Below are positions 54,396 through 63,205 of a stretch of DNA of 64,000 nt, one piece after another. The stretch is taken from the NCBI RefSeq assembly GCF_030403435.1, contig NZ_JAUEPH010000004.1:248001-312000 (forward strand), read 5' to 3'. This stretch comes from Algoriphagus sediminis (lineage in GTDB: Bacteria > Bacteroidota > Bacteroidia > Cytophagales > Cyclobacteriaceae). Position 1 is the stretch's first letter; each line of letters opens with the position of its first letter. The translations under genes and the position numbers were made by a program. The notes beneath the pieces were generated by a model, which did not search any database, was not told the origin of the DNA, and worked only from the letters and a program-made list of their open reading frames with translations.

Positions 54396-55213
54396 TGTTT
54401 TTCACCCATATCATAAACCACGTTCTTCATGTGATCAGCCCATTGTCCATCATTTTTACTATCGTCAAAATAAGTATAAGGCACTTGCTCTCCTAATCTA
54501 ATGGTAATCTTCTTTCCTCTTTGGTTATACATTTCATCTGCTAGATAAAACATCTCAAGGTTGGCCTGAATACCCAACCGCTTTCTCCACCTCGCTAGAT
54601 TATAAAACCAATTTGAGTTCTTTCCGGTGGTATAACATGGGATAATGTTTTTCTCATATTTTTTTGCTTTGGTGATAAAACTCTTTTTCCACTGCAAATC
54701 ACGGATTATCCCATCTTCTCCCTTTCGAGAGACCAGCCCTGCTGGGAAGATTAAAACCACATAATCTTTTTGGTAAACCTCATCGATAGTATTCAAAGCG
54801 TTCGCAGAGTTCTTTCCGAATTTATTCACCGGAACAAAATATGGCTGGAAATTACTGAATTGCATGAGCAGATCATTGACTAGAAAGCGAACATCTTTCC
54901 GATGTTTAGTAATGGCATAAATTAAGGCTACCCCGTCCAAGGCTCCTAGAGGATGATTTGAGGCAATGATTACGCCCCCTTTTTTTGGGATGTGTTCCGC
55001 ACCAATTAATTCCACCTCAAGGTCAAAAACGTCTATCACCGCATTTACAAAGTCATGTCCCTGATAAACATGAATCTTCTCCATGGTATCATTAATCCAT
55101 TTTTCATGGGTCACCCTTTTAATATAGTTCAGAGCAAAGCCCGGCAACCACTTCAAAAGTGCCGGATTTTTTGTGGCAATTGCTTTTTCTACATCAATAA
55201 ACTTTTTGCCCAT
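54392..55213 (-). CDS. PlsC-type O-acyltransferase (GlsA-like)
   Basis: The acyltransferase motif block I NHPLGALDG (HPxxxxD, about residues 86-94) is followed by VPVNKFGKNSANALNTIDEV, VLIFPAGLVSRKGEDGIIRD and a C-terminal membrane-associating segment. 273 residues. It is first of a coupled unit, this gene - GlsB-like gene - CoA-binding protein, and by analogy with Bacteroides it would O-acylate the N-acyl amino acid lipid. It could alternatively be a lysophosphatidate acyltransferase. Confidence 0.7.
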   Translation of the reverse strand: MGKKFIDVEKAIATKNPALLKWLPGFALNYIKRVTHEKWINDTMEKIHVYQGHDFVNAVIDVFDLEVELIGAEHIPKKGGVIIASNHPLGALDGVALIYAITKHRKDVRFLVNDLLMQFSNFQPYFVPVNKFGKNSANALNTIDEVYQKDYVVLIFPAGLVSRKGEDGIIRDLQWKKSFITKAKKYEKNIIPCYTTGKNSNWFYNLARWRKRLGIQANLEMFYLADEMYNQRGKKITIRLGEQVPYTYFDDSKNDGQWADHMKNVVYDMGEKQ

Positions 55214-55363
55214 CCTACGGATTATAGCTTTGATTAAAGGTGATTGGAAGGTCTAAATTAACCGTAAAATTTAAAATTCATATCTTCTCCTAAGAGCAAG
55301 ACAGCTTTCAATGCCCTAGTTCTTTGATTACAAAATACTTACCTCTTATTAAATTTTACACAA

Positions 55364-56188
55364 ATGAAAATACTTCTTACAGGATCGACCTCAGGGATTG
55401 GTTGGGAAACTTTCAAAGATCTATGGAGTGAGGGACATGAAATGATTTTGCCGGTCAGGAACGTCAAGAAAGCTGAAGGAATGCTTCACAATTTCGGGGT
55501 GAAGGAACGGATATATGTTTATCCAATGGATTTAGCAAATTTGAATTCAGTTTCTGAAGCAGCCGGAATGATCATAAAAGATCATGATCAAATAGAGGTA
55601 ATAATAAATAATGCAGGTGGAATGTATCCCCAGCAGAAAAAGTCAGATGACGGAATCGACTTGACTTTTTCTGTAAACCATCTTGGCCATTTTTTACTGA
55701 CCACCCAGGTATTGAAAAAGCTAAAAAAGAGCCCTTCTAAAGTAATCAATGTCAGCTCTGAAGCTCATAAAATAGCTAAGGTTCGAAAGGATGATTTGGG
55801 TCTTATCAAATCTACCAGTGACCTTACCTCCTACGCAAATGTAAAGCTCTATAATATCCTGTTTACCATAAGGTTAAAGCAAAAATATGGAGAAAAAGGA
55901 TTAAATGTTTTTTCTCTCCACCCTGGAGCTGTTCGCACGAACTTTGGCAGTGACTCAGGTCCTATATCAAAAGCGATAATTCAACTGAGCCAGTTATTTT
56001 TTATTTCAGCCAAAAAAGGAGCACAAACCACCTTACATTTGGTAAAGCAAGACAATTCTAAATTGGTGAATGGGGCCTATTATAAAAAGCAGAAACCAGC
56101 CAATTCAAGTAAAACGGCCAAGGATATGGAGCTAGCTAAGGCACTTTGGGACTATAGCGAAGGTGAAATCGAAAGAATCCTCGGATGA
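55364..56188 (+). CDS. Short-chain dehydrogenase/reductase
   Basis: The Rossmann start KILLTGSTSGIGWETFKDLW has TGxxxGIG for the dinucleotide. IIINNAGGMYPQQKK-type NNAG is followed by VINVSSEAHKIAKV (catalytic Ser) and YANVKLYNILFTIRL, where Tyr-x-x-x-Lys is the active pair. 274 residues, classical SDR size. Substrate is unknown; retinol or carbonyl reductases of this type share the SxxYxxxK pattern. It is monocistronic and followed by the aminotransferase gene after 70 bp. Confidence 0.88.
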   Translation: MKILLTGSTSGIGWETFKDLWSEGHEMILPVRNVKKAEGMLHNFGVKERIYVYPMDLANLNSVSEAAGMIIKDHDQIEVIINNAGGMYPQQKKSDDGIDLTFSVNHLGHFLLTTQVLKKLKKSPSKVINVSSEAHKIAKVRKDDLGLIKSTSDLTSYANVKLYNILFTIRLKQKYGEKGLNVFSLHPGAVRTNFGSDSGPISKAIIQLSQLFFISAKKGAQTTLHLVKQDNSKLVNGAYYKKQKPANSSKTAKDMELAKALWDYSEGEIERILG

Positions 56189-56258
56189 TTTCTTATTTTT
56201 GGACAACACCACGGCATTTCAGCACCCCACTTTTGTAATCTAATTTCAATTTATTTGA

Positions 56259-57452
56259 ATGAATTCCAGACAATTATTCCTTCAACATCTCGCCCAAACC
56301 ACCGATTTCCCATTACTTATAGAAATCGAAAAAGCAGAAGGAATCTACATGTTTGGCCCTAATGGGCAAAAATACATAGATCTTATTTCAGGAATTGGAG
56401 TGAGTAATGTAGGCCACCGCCACCCTGAGGTAGTAAAGGCTGCAAAGGATCAGATGGACAAATACATGCACCTGATGGTTTATGGAGAGTATGTGCAGAG
56501 CCCACAATCACTTTTAGCCAAAGCTCTGACCGACACCTTGCCAAAAAAGCTGGACAATGTTTACCTCGTAAACAGTGGTTCAGAAGCCATCGAAGGCGCA
56601 ATGAAATTAGCTAAACGCCATACGGGAAGACCTAATATAATTTCCTGCGTGGATGCTTACCACGGAAGTAGTCATGGGGCCTTGAGTGTGGGTGGAAATG
56701 AGATTTTCAAAAGAAATTACAGGCCGCTCTTACCTGGAATTAGTCACATCGTTTATGGTGGATTTGCAGATTTAGAAAAAATCGATAAAGATACTGCCGC
56801 TGTATTCATAGAAACGATTCAAGGAGAAGCCGGAATCAAAGTAGCTCGCAAGGAATATTTTCAGGCCTTGCGAAGAAAATGCAATGAAACCGGAACCCTA
56901 CTGGTATGTGATGAAATCCAATGTGGGTTTGGAAGAACAGGGAAATTCTGGGCTTTTGAGCATTTTGACATCATTCCTGATATAGTTTGCTGTGCAAAAG
57001 GAATGGGTGGAGGAATGCCGATAGGAGCATTTATTGCTCCAAAAGAGATCATGCATACCTTCGCCAATAACCCTATTCTGGGCCATATAACCACTTTTGG
57101 CGGACATCCGGTAAGTTGTGCAGCATCGCTAGCCACCATTAAAGTTCTTCAGGATGAAAAGCTGATCGAAGGGGTTGAAAATAAAGCTAATTTGTTCAAA
57201 GAACTGCTGGTTCACCCTTCTATCAAATCCATCCGAAACAAAGGCCTCATGATGGCGGTGGAGTTTGAGTCTTTCGAGGTTTTAAAACCAATTATCGATA
57301 CTGCCATCGAAAATGGAGTGATCACAGATTGGTTCTTATTCTGTGATGATGCAATGCGAATAGCTCCGCCATTAATTATTACCGAAGATCAAATCAGGGA
57401 GGCATGTAAAAAAATTCTTGATGCAATCGCAATCCATAGTCAACCCAAATAA
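56259..57452 (+). CDS. Class III pyridoxal-phosphate aminotransferase
   Basis: A PLP enzyme of the acetylornithine/GABA aminotransferase group. It has VNSGSEAIEGAMKLAKRHTG, LLVCDEIQCGFGRTGKFWAF, and CCAKGMGGGMPIGAFIAPKE where Lys is the Schiff base (about residue 246). The GHITTFGGHPVSCAA loop contacts the cofactor. 397 residues is normal. It could act on N-acetylornithine, GABA or lysine; no argD neighbour decides this. It is 31 bp before the penicillin-acylase gene and may be cotranscribed. Confidence 0.87.
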   Translation: MNSRQLFLQHLAQTTDFPLLIEIEKAEGIYMFGPNGQKYIDLISGIGVSNVGHRHPEVVKAAKDQMDKYMHLMVYGEYVQSPQSLLAKALTDTLPKKLDNVYLVNSGSEAIEGAMKLAKRHTGRPNIISCVDAYHGSSHGALSVGGNEIFKRNYRPLLPGISHIVYGGFADLEKIDKDTAAVFIETIQGEAGIKVARKEYFQALRRKCNETGTLLVCDEIQCGFGRTGKFWAFEHFDIIPDIVCCAKGMGGGMPIGAFIAPKEIMHTFANNPILGHITTFGGHPVSCAASLATIKVLQDEKLIEGVENKANLFKELLVHPSIKSIRNKGLMMAVEFESFEVLKPIIDTAIENGVITDWFLFCDDAMRIAPPLIITEDQIREACKKILDAIAIHSQPK

Positions 57453-57482
57453 TCCAGCAAATAATAAAGATCTTTATTCTAG

Positions 57483-59876
57483 ATGCGAAAAGTTTTAATA
57501 GTCCTAGGCTCTCTCTTCTTAATTGCCATTTTTGCCCTTCTCTGTGTCATCACCACGCATACTCCTAAATATGATGGAGATTTAGATCTTATTGGGCTGG
57601 AAAATCCAGTAGAAGTTCTTTTCGATAATTATGGTGTGCCTCATATTTATGCTGAAAATGAGTTGGATGCCTATAGAGCTTTTGGCTATGTCCATGCTCA
57701 GGATCGCCTTTTTCAATTGGAAATGATGAGAAGAGTAGGAACAGGTACTCTCTCTGAATTCTTAGGTAATAGTTTACTCGACACAGATAAGTTTTTCAGG
57801 ACTCTGGGAATCTCAAAACAGGCGACCATAAGTACAGACTTCTGGAATAATCAAGCCAATTCTCCTATAAAAGAAGCCACAAATGCCTACATAGACGGAG
57901 TGAACCAATTCATTCGGGAAGGCAATTTACCTATTGAATATGTTTTATTGGGTGAAAAGCCCAGAGAGTTCACCGTGAATGATATTCACGCCATTACTGG
58001 CTACATGGCATTTTCTTTTGCCATGGCTGTCAAAACAGATCCCATTCTTACAAAAATTCAAAGGAAATTAGGCAATGATTATTTAAAAAGTCTTTCTATC
58101 AATACCCTACCAGATCATGTAACTATTCCCAATTTTTACCCTCCTAGCCTATCTGATTCAAATCAAACTAGCGGAAACCTTCAGGCAATGTTGAAAAAGC
58201 TGCCTGTTCCACTACTCAAAGGTTCAAATGCATGGGTAATTTCAGGGGATAAAACAGAGAGTGGAAAGGTGATTTTTGCCAATGACACACATATTGGCTT
58301 TTCATCACCAAGTGTTTGGTACGAGGCGCATTTAGAATATCCAGGCCACTCCTACTATGGCAATCATTTGGCAGGAATGCCATTCGGGTTGGTAGGACAC
58401 TCAGATTTTCAAAGCATAGGACTTACCATGTTTGAAAATGATGATCAGGATTTCTTTGAAGAAAAACTGAATCCAAATAACCCTAATGAGATATTAATTG
58501 GGAATAACACCTCCCCAATTAGAAGTAGAATTGAGATCATCAAGGTTAAAGGAGAAGAGGATGTGGAATTTGAAGTCAAAGAAACTATTCATGGACCCAT
58601 TATGAATTCTGTGGTTCCTGAAATAGCTGAATTGACGAATAATCCTGTCTCCTCATGGTGGGTGTATCTTCAGGAGCCAAGTCGGGCACTGGAAGCAACT
58701 TACAGAATGAATAGAGCCAAGTCAATTGATGAAGTCGCTCTCGCGGCAGAATTGATTCATGCTCCCGGTTTGAATATCATGTATGGAGATGCAGAAGGCA
58801 ATATCGCATGGTGGGCCGCAGCAAAACTTCCTATCAGGAATAAAAACTCAAACAGTAAATTTTTCCGTGATGGAAGCGACCCAGCTGAACAACCCACAGG
58901 GTGGCTCCCATTCTCCAGTAATCCCCAAAGTATCAATCCCATGTGGGGCTATGTGGTTTCCGCAAATAACCAAACTGATACTTTGTCCACAGGGGATTAT
59001 GTCCCGGGTTATTTTTACCCGGGAGATCGGTATGATCGGATAGCCAAAACCCTTGAACAAAGAGATAATTGGACAGTGGAAGATCTCAAGGAGTTACAAA
59101 ATGAGGTCATAAATCTTACGCATCCCAAAAATGCAAAGCTAATGTTAACGGCTGCAAGACTTGACGAATTCCCTGAATTCGAGGGTCTTTTTGATGAAGT
59201 GCAAAATTGGGATGGCAGTCATAAAATAGCTGAAATAGCCCCTACACTTTACTATAAGTGGCTATATCATAGTTTTAGAATGGCGATGTCCGATGAAGTG
59301 GGGCAAGAAACTTTTGAAAGCTTTATTCAAACATTTGCCATGATCCGAAGCACTAATCTGTTTCTGTCAGATCCTGAAAATAAGTGGTGGGATGATGTCT
59401 CCACAGAAGGGGAAGAAGGAAAATCAGACATTCTTACTTTGGCCCTCGGCCAAAGCTTAAAGGAGCTTCAGGCCCAACATGGAAATGACTGGAAAAAGTG
59501 GTACTGGGAAAAATCCATTGTCTCTGAACACCCACATCCACTTGGGTCCCAAAAGCCCCTAGATAAGATTTTCAATGTAAAAACCGAGGCTCTTCAGGCA
59601 AATGCAGAAGCTGTTAACAAGCTTGCTTTCAGTTTGAATGGAGACGGTGTTTACACGGTCAGATCAGGTCCTGCTATGAGGATTCTTTTAGATTTTTCTG
59701 ATGTGGAAGGTTCTATATCTGTTTTGCCCACCGGGCAATCCGGAAACCGTTTTAGCCCCCATTATAAAAATCAGGCAAAACTATACACCAGGGGAGAATA
59801 TAGACCTCAATTGATGAACCGAGTAGAAATTGAAAATGATTCAAAAGACAGGTTAATCTTTACCCCTGAAAATTAA
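57483..59876 (+). CDS. Penicillin-acylase-family N-terminal-nucleophile hydrolase
   Basis: An N-terminal anchor (VLIVLGSLFLIAIFALLCV) is followed by an alpha subunit region (RDRLFQLEMMRR-type, seen as QDRLFQLEMMRRVGTGTLSE). The autocatalytic junction is LLKGSNAWVISGDKTESGKV, with the mature Ser nucleophile as the first residue of SNAW. FANDTHIGFSSPSVWYEAHL and MPFGLVGHSDFQSIGLTMFE follow. 797 residues fits the family. Substrates are likely N-acyl amino acids or homoserine lactones. Its stop overlaps the convergent hydrolase gene by 4 bp. Confidence 0.9.
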   Translation: MRKVLIVLGSLFLIAIFALLCVITTHTPKYDGDLDLIGLENPVEVLFDNYGVPHIYAENELDAYRAFGYVHAQDRLFQLEMMRRVGTGTLSEFLGNSLLDTDKFFRTLGISKQATISTDFWNNQANSPIKEATNAYIDGVNQFIREGNLPIEYVLLGEKPREFTVNDIHAITGYMAFSFAMAVKTDPILTKIQRKLGNDYLKSLSINTLPDHVTIPNFYPPSLSDSNQTSGNLQAMLKKLPVPLLKGSNAWVISGDKTESGKVIFANDTHIGFSSPSVWYEAHLEYPGHSYYGNHLAGMPFGLVGHSDFQSIGLTMFENDDQDFFEEKLNPNNPNEILIGNNTSPIRSRIEIIKVKGEEDVEFEVKETIHGPIMNSVVPEIAELTNNPVSSWWVYLQEPSRALEATYRMNRAKSIDEVALAAELIHAPGLNIMYGDAEGNIAWWAAAKLPIRNKNSNSKFFRDGSDPAEQPTGWLPFSSNPQSINPMWGYVVSANNQTDTLSTGDYVPGYFYPGDRYDRIAKTLEQRDNWTVEDLKELQNEVINLTHPKNAKLMLTAARLDEFPEFEGLFDEVQNWDGSHKIAEIAPTLYYKWLYHSFRMAMSDEVGQETFESFIQTFAMIRSTNLFLSDPENKWWDDVSTEGEEGKSDILTLALGQSLKELQAQHGNDWKKWYWEKSIVSEHPHPLGSQKPLDKIFNVKTEALQANAEAVNKLAFSLNGDGVYTVRSGPAMRILLDFSDVEGSISVLPTGQSGNRFSPHYKNQAKLYTRGEYRPQLMNRVEIENDSKDRLIFTPEN

Positions 59877-60979
59877 CTCATGATGAATTTGTATAACCTG
59901 TAAAGACCGTAAAAGAAGCCGAAAGTCAAGGCTAAAAGTGATAACGATACGAGTGTAATAATAAGGTTTATCTTCGATCCAACGATCAAATAAAGCATGC
60001 CTGTAAAACCCACCTCAGCAGCGTAGTTTGATTTAGAAAAAGCTAGTAGACCCCAATCAATATTTCTATCAAAAGTCACATAATTGCTGAACCCATCTGA
60101 TAGGCCGGTGTTGGTATAAAACTCGTAGTCTCCTACCTTCATCTTAGAAAGATCAGAATTATCGCTCTTCTCATCTCGTTCGATTGGATTCAGAAGGTTA
60201 TTCATATTTTCTTCAGAAAGCCCAACTCCATTCATCACGCCTGACATCCATTTTGAATAATCAATGAGGTTACTTTGAAGATTGAATTGATGGTCCGTAT
60301 TAAATGCATCAGACGAAGTGATTAATTGGGTTTTGCTCATTCCCAGCGGCATAGCTACCTTTTGTTGAAAAACAGAATCCAGTTGATCAAAGCCAACCTT
60401 TTCCACTTCCATAATAGCTTCCATAAGATAATTGAGGCCAATTTCCGCATCTGATGATTCTTTTCCCGGCTTTATTTTATAACCCACAATCCCATCCTGA
60501 CCTGCACTCGATAGCATTTCCAGTCCAGTTTTATTCGCAATAACTGACCGGGTAGTGATTCCTTCGAGACCAGAATCATTCACGACTTCGGCCATTTCTA
60601 TGTATTCGGATAAGGGCTTATCTAAGTCCAAACTTCCGTCCTCGACCAAAGTCATTGCAAAGTAGAATAGAATGGGTCTAGAACCGCTATTTAGAAGAAA
60701 ACGTGTAGAATCACTTGCAGCCGTTTTCGATCCCTCCTCAATAACTCCCTGGTGATAAGTATAAACTAATTCACCATTATTTATTAATCCTAAACTCAGA
60801 CTTTTTTCTTCCCTACCAGCTAGTTGGCCTTCGAAATATTCATCCAGATCCCCTTTATCAATATTCCAACCGATGATGGTCTTCACTGAATTTTCAGATT
60901 CTGAACTGCATGATGAACCACCTAGCAGAAGTAAAACTGAACCTAGGCAAAATAAAAAAGATTGATGAAAATTTTTCAT
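59873..60979 (-). CDS. Beta-lactamase-fold serine hydrolase with degenerate active site
   Basis: Lipoprotein signal (GGSSCSS). The fold is class C/penicillin-binding-like: FLLNSGSRPILFYFAMTLVE DGSLDLDKPLSEY aligns with the usual SxxK helix, but it reads S-G-S-R, with Lys replaced by Arg. The YxN box and the HxG box are also not recognisable (NTGLSDGFSNYVTF at the second position). The C-terminus is a hydrophobic pair of helices. It is the last gene of a four-gene unit and overlaps PlsC by 4 bp. Most likely a binding protein or inactive enzyme. Confidence 0.65.
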   Translation of the reverse strand: MKNFHQSFLFCLGSVLLLLGGSSCSSESENSVKTIIGWNIDKGDLDEYFEGQLAGREEKSLSLGLINNGELVYTYHQGVIEEGSKTAASDSTRFLLNSGSRPILFYFAMTLVEDGSLDLDKPLSEYIEMAEVVNDSGLEGITTRSVIANKTGLEMLSSAGQDGIVGYKIKPGKESSDAEIGLNYLMEAIMEVEKVGFDQLDSVFQQKVAMPLGMSKTQLITSSDAFNTDHQFNLQSNLIDYSKWMSGVMNGVGLSEENMNNLLNPIERDEKSDNSDLSKMKVGDYEFYTNTGLSDGFSNYVTFDRNIDWGLLAFSKSNYAAEVGFTGMLYLIVGSKINLIITLVSLSLLALTFGFFYGLYRLYKFIMS

Positions 60980-61536
60980 AATACTCCTTTTTCAGGATGA
61001 CGAGGAGTCACTGTCCTTCCGAATTCTTTCATCTTTTCAATCTCCTCATCCATATCACCTTCTAAAGTAAACATCGGACCCACTCCTGCTTCTTTCTTTT
61101 TATAATCCAAGTACCCGATCACGACGGGCACACCAGCCCCTTTCGCTACATGATAGAAACCTGTTTTCCATCTTTTCACCTGACTCCTGGTACCTTCTGG
61201 CGTTACCATAATCACCAGATCATCAGACTCTTTTAGCATATCAATCATAGCTTGAGTATAAGTCTGTTTTTTCCCACCTGGAATTCTTTTTCGGTCAATG
61301 GCTATTCCACCCAAGCCTTTGAGAAGCCAGCCTAATGGGCCCACCATCAATTCCTTTTTTATAGTATAACGAACCGGAATATCCATCAAATAAAACCCTG
61401 CACGGGCATATAGTAAATCCCAATTTGATGTGTGTGGCACTGCTATCAATACGGCCTTATTAACCCCCTCTGGCCAGTCTCCTCGGAAAGTCCAGCCAGT
61501 TATCCAAAAGACAAACCTCGATAATAACTTCATCAT
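60976..61536 (-). CDS. PlsC-like acyltransferase
   Basis: 1-Acyl-glycerol-3-phosphate acyltransferase type: AVPHTSNWDLLYARAGFYL gives the H-x4-D motif (HTSNWD), and VMVTPEGTRSQVKRWKTGF is the second conserved block with the PEGTRS motif. 186 residues, shorter than classic PlsC, as in the 1-acyl-G3P acyltransferases of Bacteroidota. Coupled at both ends: starts inside the patatin stop (61533-61536) and overlaps the next gene by 4 bp. Confidence 0.85.
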   Translation of the reverse strand: MMKLLSRFVFWITGWTFRGDWPEGVNKAVLIAVPHTSNWDLLYARAGFYLMDIPVRYTIKKELMVGPLGWLLKGLGGIAIDRKRIPGGKKQTYTQAMIDMLKESDDLVIMVTPEGTRSQVKRWKTGFYHVAKGAGVPVVIGYLDYKKKEAGVGPMFTLEGDMDEEIEKMKEFGRTVTPRHPEKGVL

Positions 61537-62333
61537 GCTGTCAAAGATTTGCTACCACTAACCAAATCTAAAATGGAGGGATTTTTCTCCATGTACTCCA
61601 TTGCGGTATCATAGCCAGCCTTAAAAATCTGTGGAGCTTTACGAATATCAAGCACTCCATATTTACCTAAACCAGGAGCCTCGATAAAATAATCACACTT
61701 GCTTTGTCTGGAATAGACGTTGTAATTCATGGACATAATTACGGAACGCTCGATCAAAACTCTCATGTTTTTGACGTTACTTTCTTCTGGAAGATGGTTA
61801 CAATTCACTCCAATAATTGTATCACAAACTCCATCCAGGGGCTCCACCGGAAGATTATTCAACACTCCCCCGTCTATTAAAAATTTATCCTCATACTCTA
61901 TAGGTTCAAACATACCCGGAATACATGAAGAGGCCAGCACGGGCTTAATAATTTCTCCTTCTGAAAAGTATACCACTTTTCCCTTTTGAATATCTGTAGC
62001 GGCTACAGTCATTGGAATTTGAAGCGACGAAAAGTCATCAGTCTTAATATAAAGTTTCAACAACTTTTCAACTTGACTCATGGTCAATATTCCTTTCAGG
62101 GAGATTGCCGGGCGAATAAATTTGAAATAATTGGTGTCAACTATTATCCTGAGGATTTCTTCGGGTTTATACCCAGAACAGTACATAGTGCCCGCGATTG
62201 CACCTGCTGAAGATCCACTCAAGCGTGTGGGATAAATATCAGCCTCATTTAATGCTTTTAACACTCCAAGGTGGGAAATACCACGAACCCCACCTCCTGA
62301 TAAAGCAAGTCCTATTTTAGGATTAGATTTCAT
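61533..62333 (-). CDS. Patatin-like phospholipase
   Basis: A lipid acyl hydrolase. IGLALSGGGVRGISHLGVLK contains the GGGxRG oxyanion hole, LSGSSAGAIAGTMYCSG carries the nucleophile Ser in GSSAG, and FLIDGGVLNNLPVEPLDG supplies the catalytic Asp in DGG. 266 residues is the compact bacterial type. Overlaps the MBL gene by 11 bp and PlsC by 4 bp. With PlsC, it suggests membrane-lipid remodelling. Confidence 0.9.
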   Translation of the reverse strand: MKSNPKIGLALSGGGVRGISHLGVLKALNEADIYPTRLSGSSAGAIAGTMYCSGYKPEEILRIIVDTNYFKFIRPAISLKGILTMSQVEKLLKLYIKTDDFSSLQIPMTVAATDIQKGKVVYFSEGEIIKPVLASSCIPGMFEPIEYEDKFLIDGGVLNNLPVEPLDGVCDTIIGVNCNHLPEESNVKNMRVLIERSVIMSMNYNVYSRQSKCDYFIEAPGLGKYGVLDIRKAPQIFKAGYDTAMEYMEKNPSILDLVSGSKSLTA

Positions 62334-63165
62334 CCAGTCTGAAAGTTTGATCGAGACGTACTCCTTTTTCGGTCATTTTCACCGTGCAACATTCATTTAC
62401 AGGGTCATGTTCCAAAAACAAAATATACTTTTCCCTGGCTGCCTCTTCCAGAAAAGCTGCTTTTTCCTGTAAAGTCAGTAAAGGACGCGTGTCATATCCC
62501 ATCACGTAAGGAAGCGGAATATGGCCCACTGAAGGAAGTAAGTCTGCCATAAAAACCAAAGTGTGGCCATTATATTGAATTTTTGGAAGCATTTGTTTGT
62601 CAGTATGACCATCTGCCGTAATCACCTCGAAGCCCAATTCTGCTGAAGCTTTTATTGGTTCCACATATTTAAGCTGACCACTGTCCTGCATTGGTAAAAT
62701 ATTTTCCTTCAGAAAGCTCGCCTTCTCTCTTGGATTGGGTTCTGTTGCCCATTTCCAGTGATCTTTATTTGACCAGTAGTCAGCTTTGGGGAAAGTCATC
62801 TGAAAACTGTTTTGGTCGATACCATATTTCACTCCTCCACCGCAATGATCAAAATGAAGATGAGTAAGGAAATTATCAGTGACATCGTCAAAGCTTACCC
62901 CAAGTTTATTCAAATTTTTCTCAAGGCTATCATCACCATGCAAATAGTAATGAGAAAAGAATTTTGCATCCTGTTTATCTCCTATTCCATTATCTATCAG
63001 AATAACCCTGTTTCCTGTAGTTACCAAAAGAGATCGCATGGCCCAGGTGCAAAGATTTTTTTCGTCTGCAGGATTGGTTCTGCTCCAAAGAGACTTTGGC
63101 ACCACCCCAAACATGGCTCCTCCATCCAGTTTAAAAAAACCAGTATTGACAACGTGTAATTCCAT
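62323..63165 (-). CDS. MBL-fold metallo-hydrolase
   Basis: A metallo-beta-lactamase-fold hydrolase. FLTHLHFDHCGGGVKYGIDQ gives the HxHxDH zinc site, followed by LTHLH-adjacent ligands and a distal VFMADLLPSVGHIPLPYV. I set the start at the ATG at 63165 (MELHVVNTGFFKLDGGAM), because the longer frame from 63186 runs through the accA terminator. 280 residues. First gene of the MBL-patatin-PlsC-hydrolase run; substrate unknown. Confidence 0.85.
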   Translation of the reverse strand: MELHVVNTGFFKLDGGAMFGVVPKSLWSRTNPADEKNLCTWAMRSLLVTTGNRVILIDNGIGDKQDAKFFSHYYLHGDDSLEKNLNKLGVSFDDVTDNFLTHLHFDHCGGGVKYGIDQNSFQMTFPKADYWSNKDHWKWATEPNPREKASFLKENILPMQDSGQLKYVEPIKASAELGFEVITADGHTDKQMLPKIQYNGHTLVFMADLLPSVGHIPLPYVMGYDTRPLLTLQEKAAFLEEAAREKYILFLEHDPVNECCTVKMTEKGVRLDQTFRLDEI

Positions 63166-63171
63166 AGAAAT

Positions 63172-63199
63172 AAAAAACCCGAACACTTATGCATTCGGG
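63172..63199 (-). terminator. Terminator after accA
   Basis: CCCGAA / TTCGGG is a 6-bp stem with a 10-nt loop at 63178-63199, followed on the minus strand by TTTTTTATTT. It lies just past the accA stop and before the MBL start. Confidence 0.75.
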
Positions 63200-63205
63200 A
63201 TTTGC

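Noticed and set aside
63166..63186. Longer MBL start at 63186
   Set aside because: It would overlap the accA terminator and add residues not found in MBL proteins.
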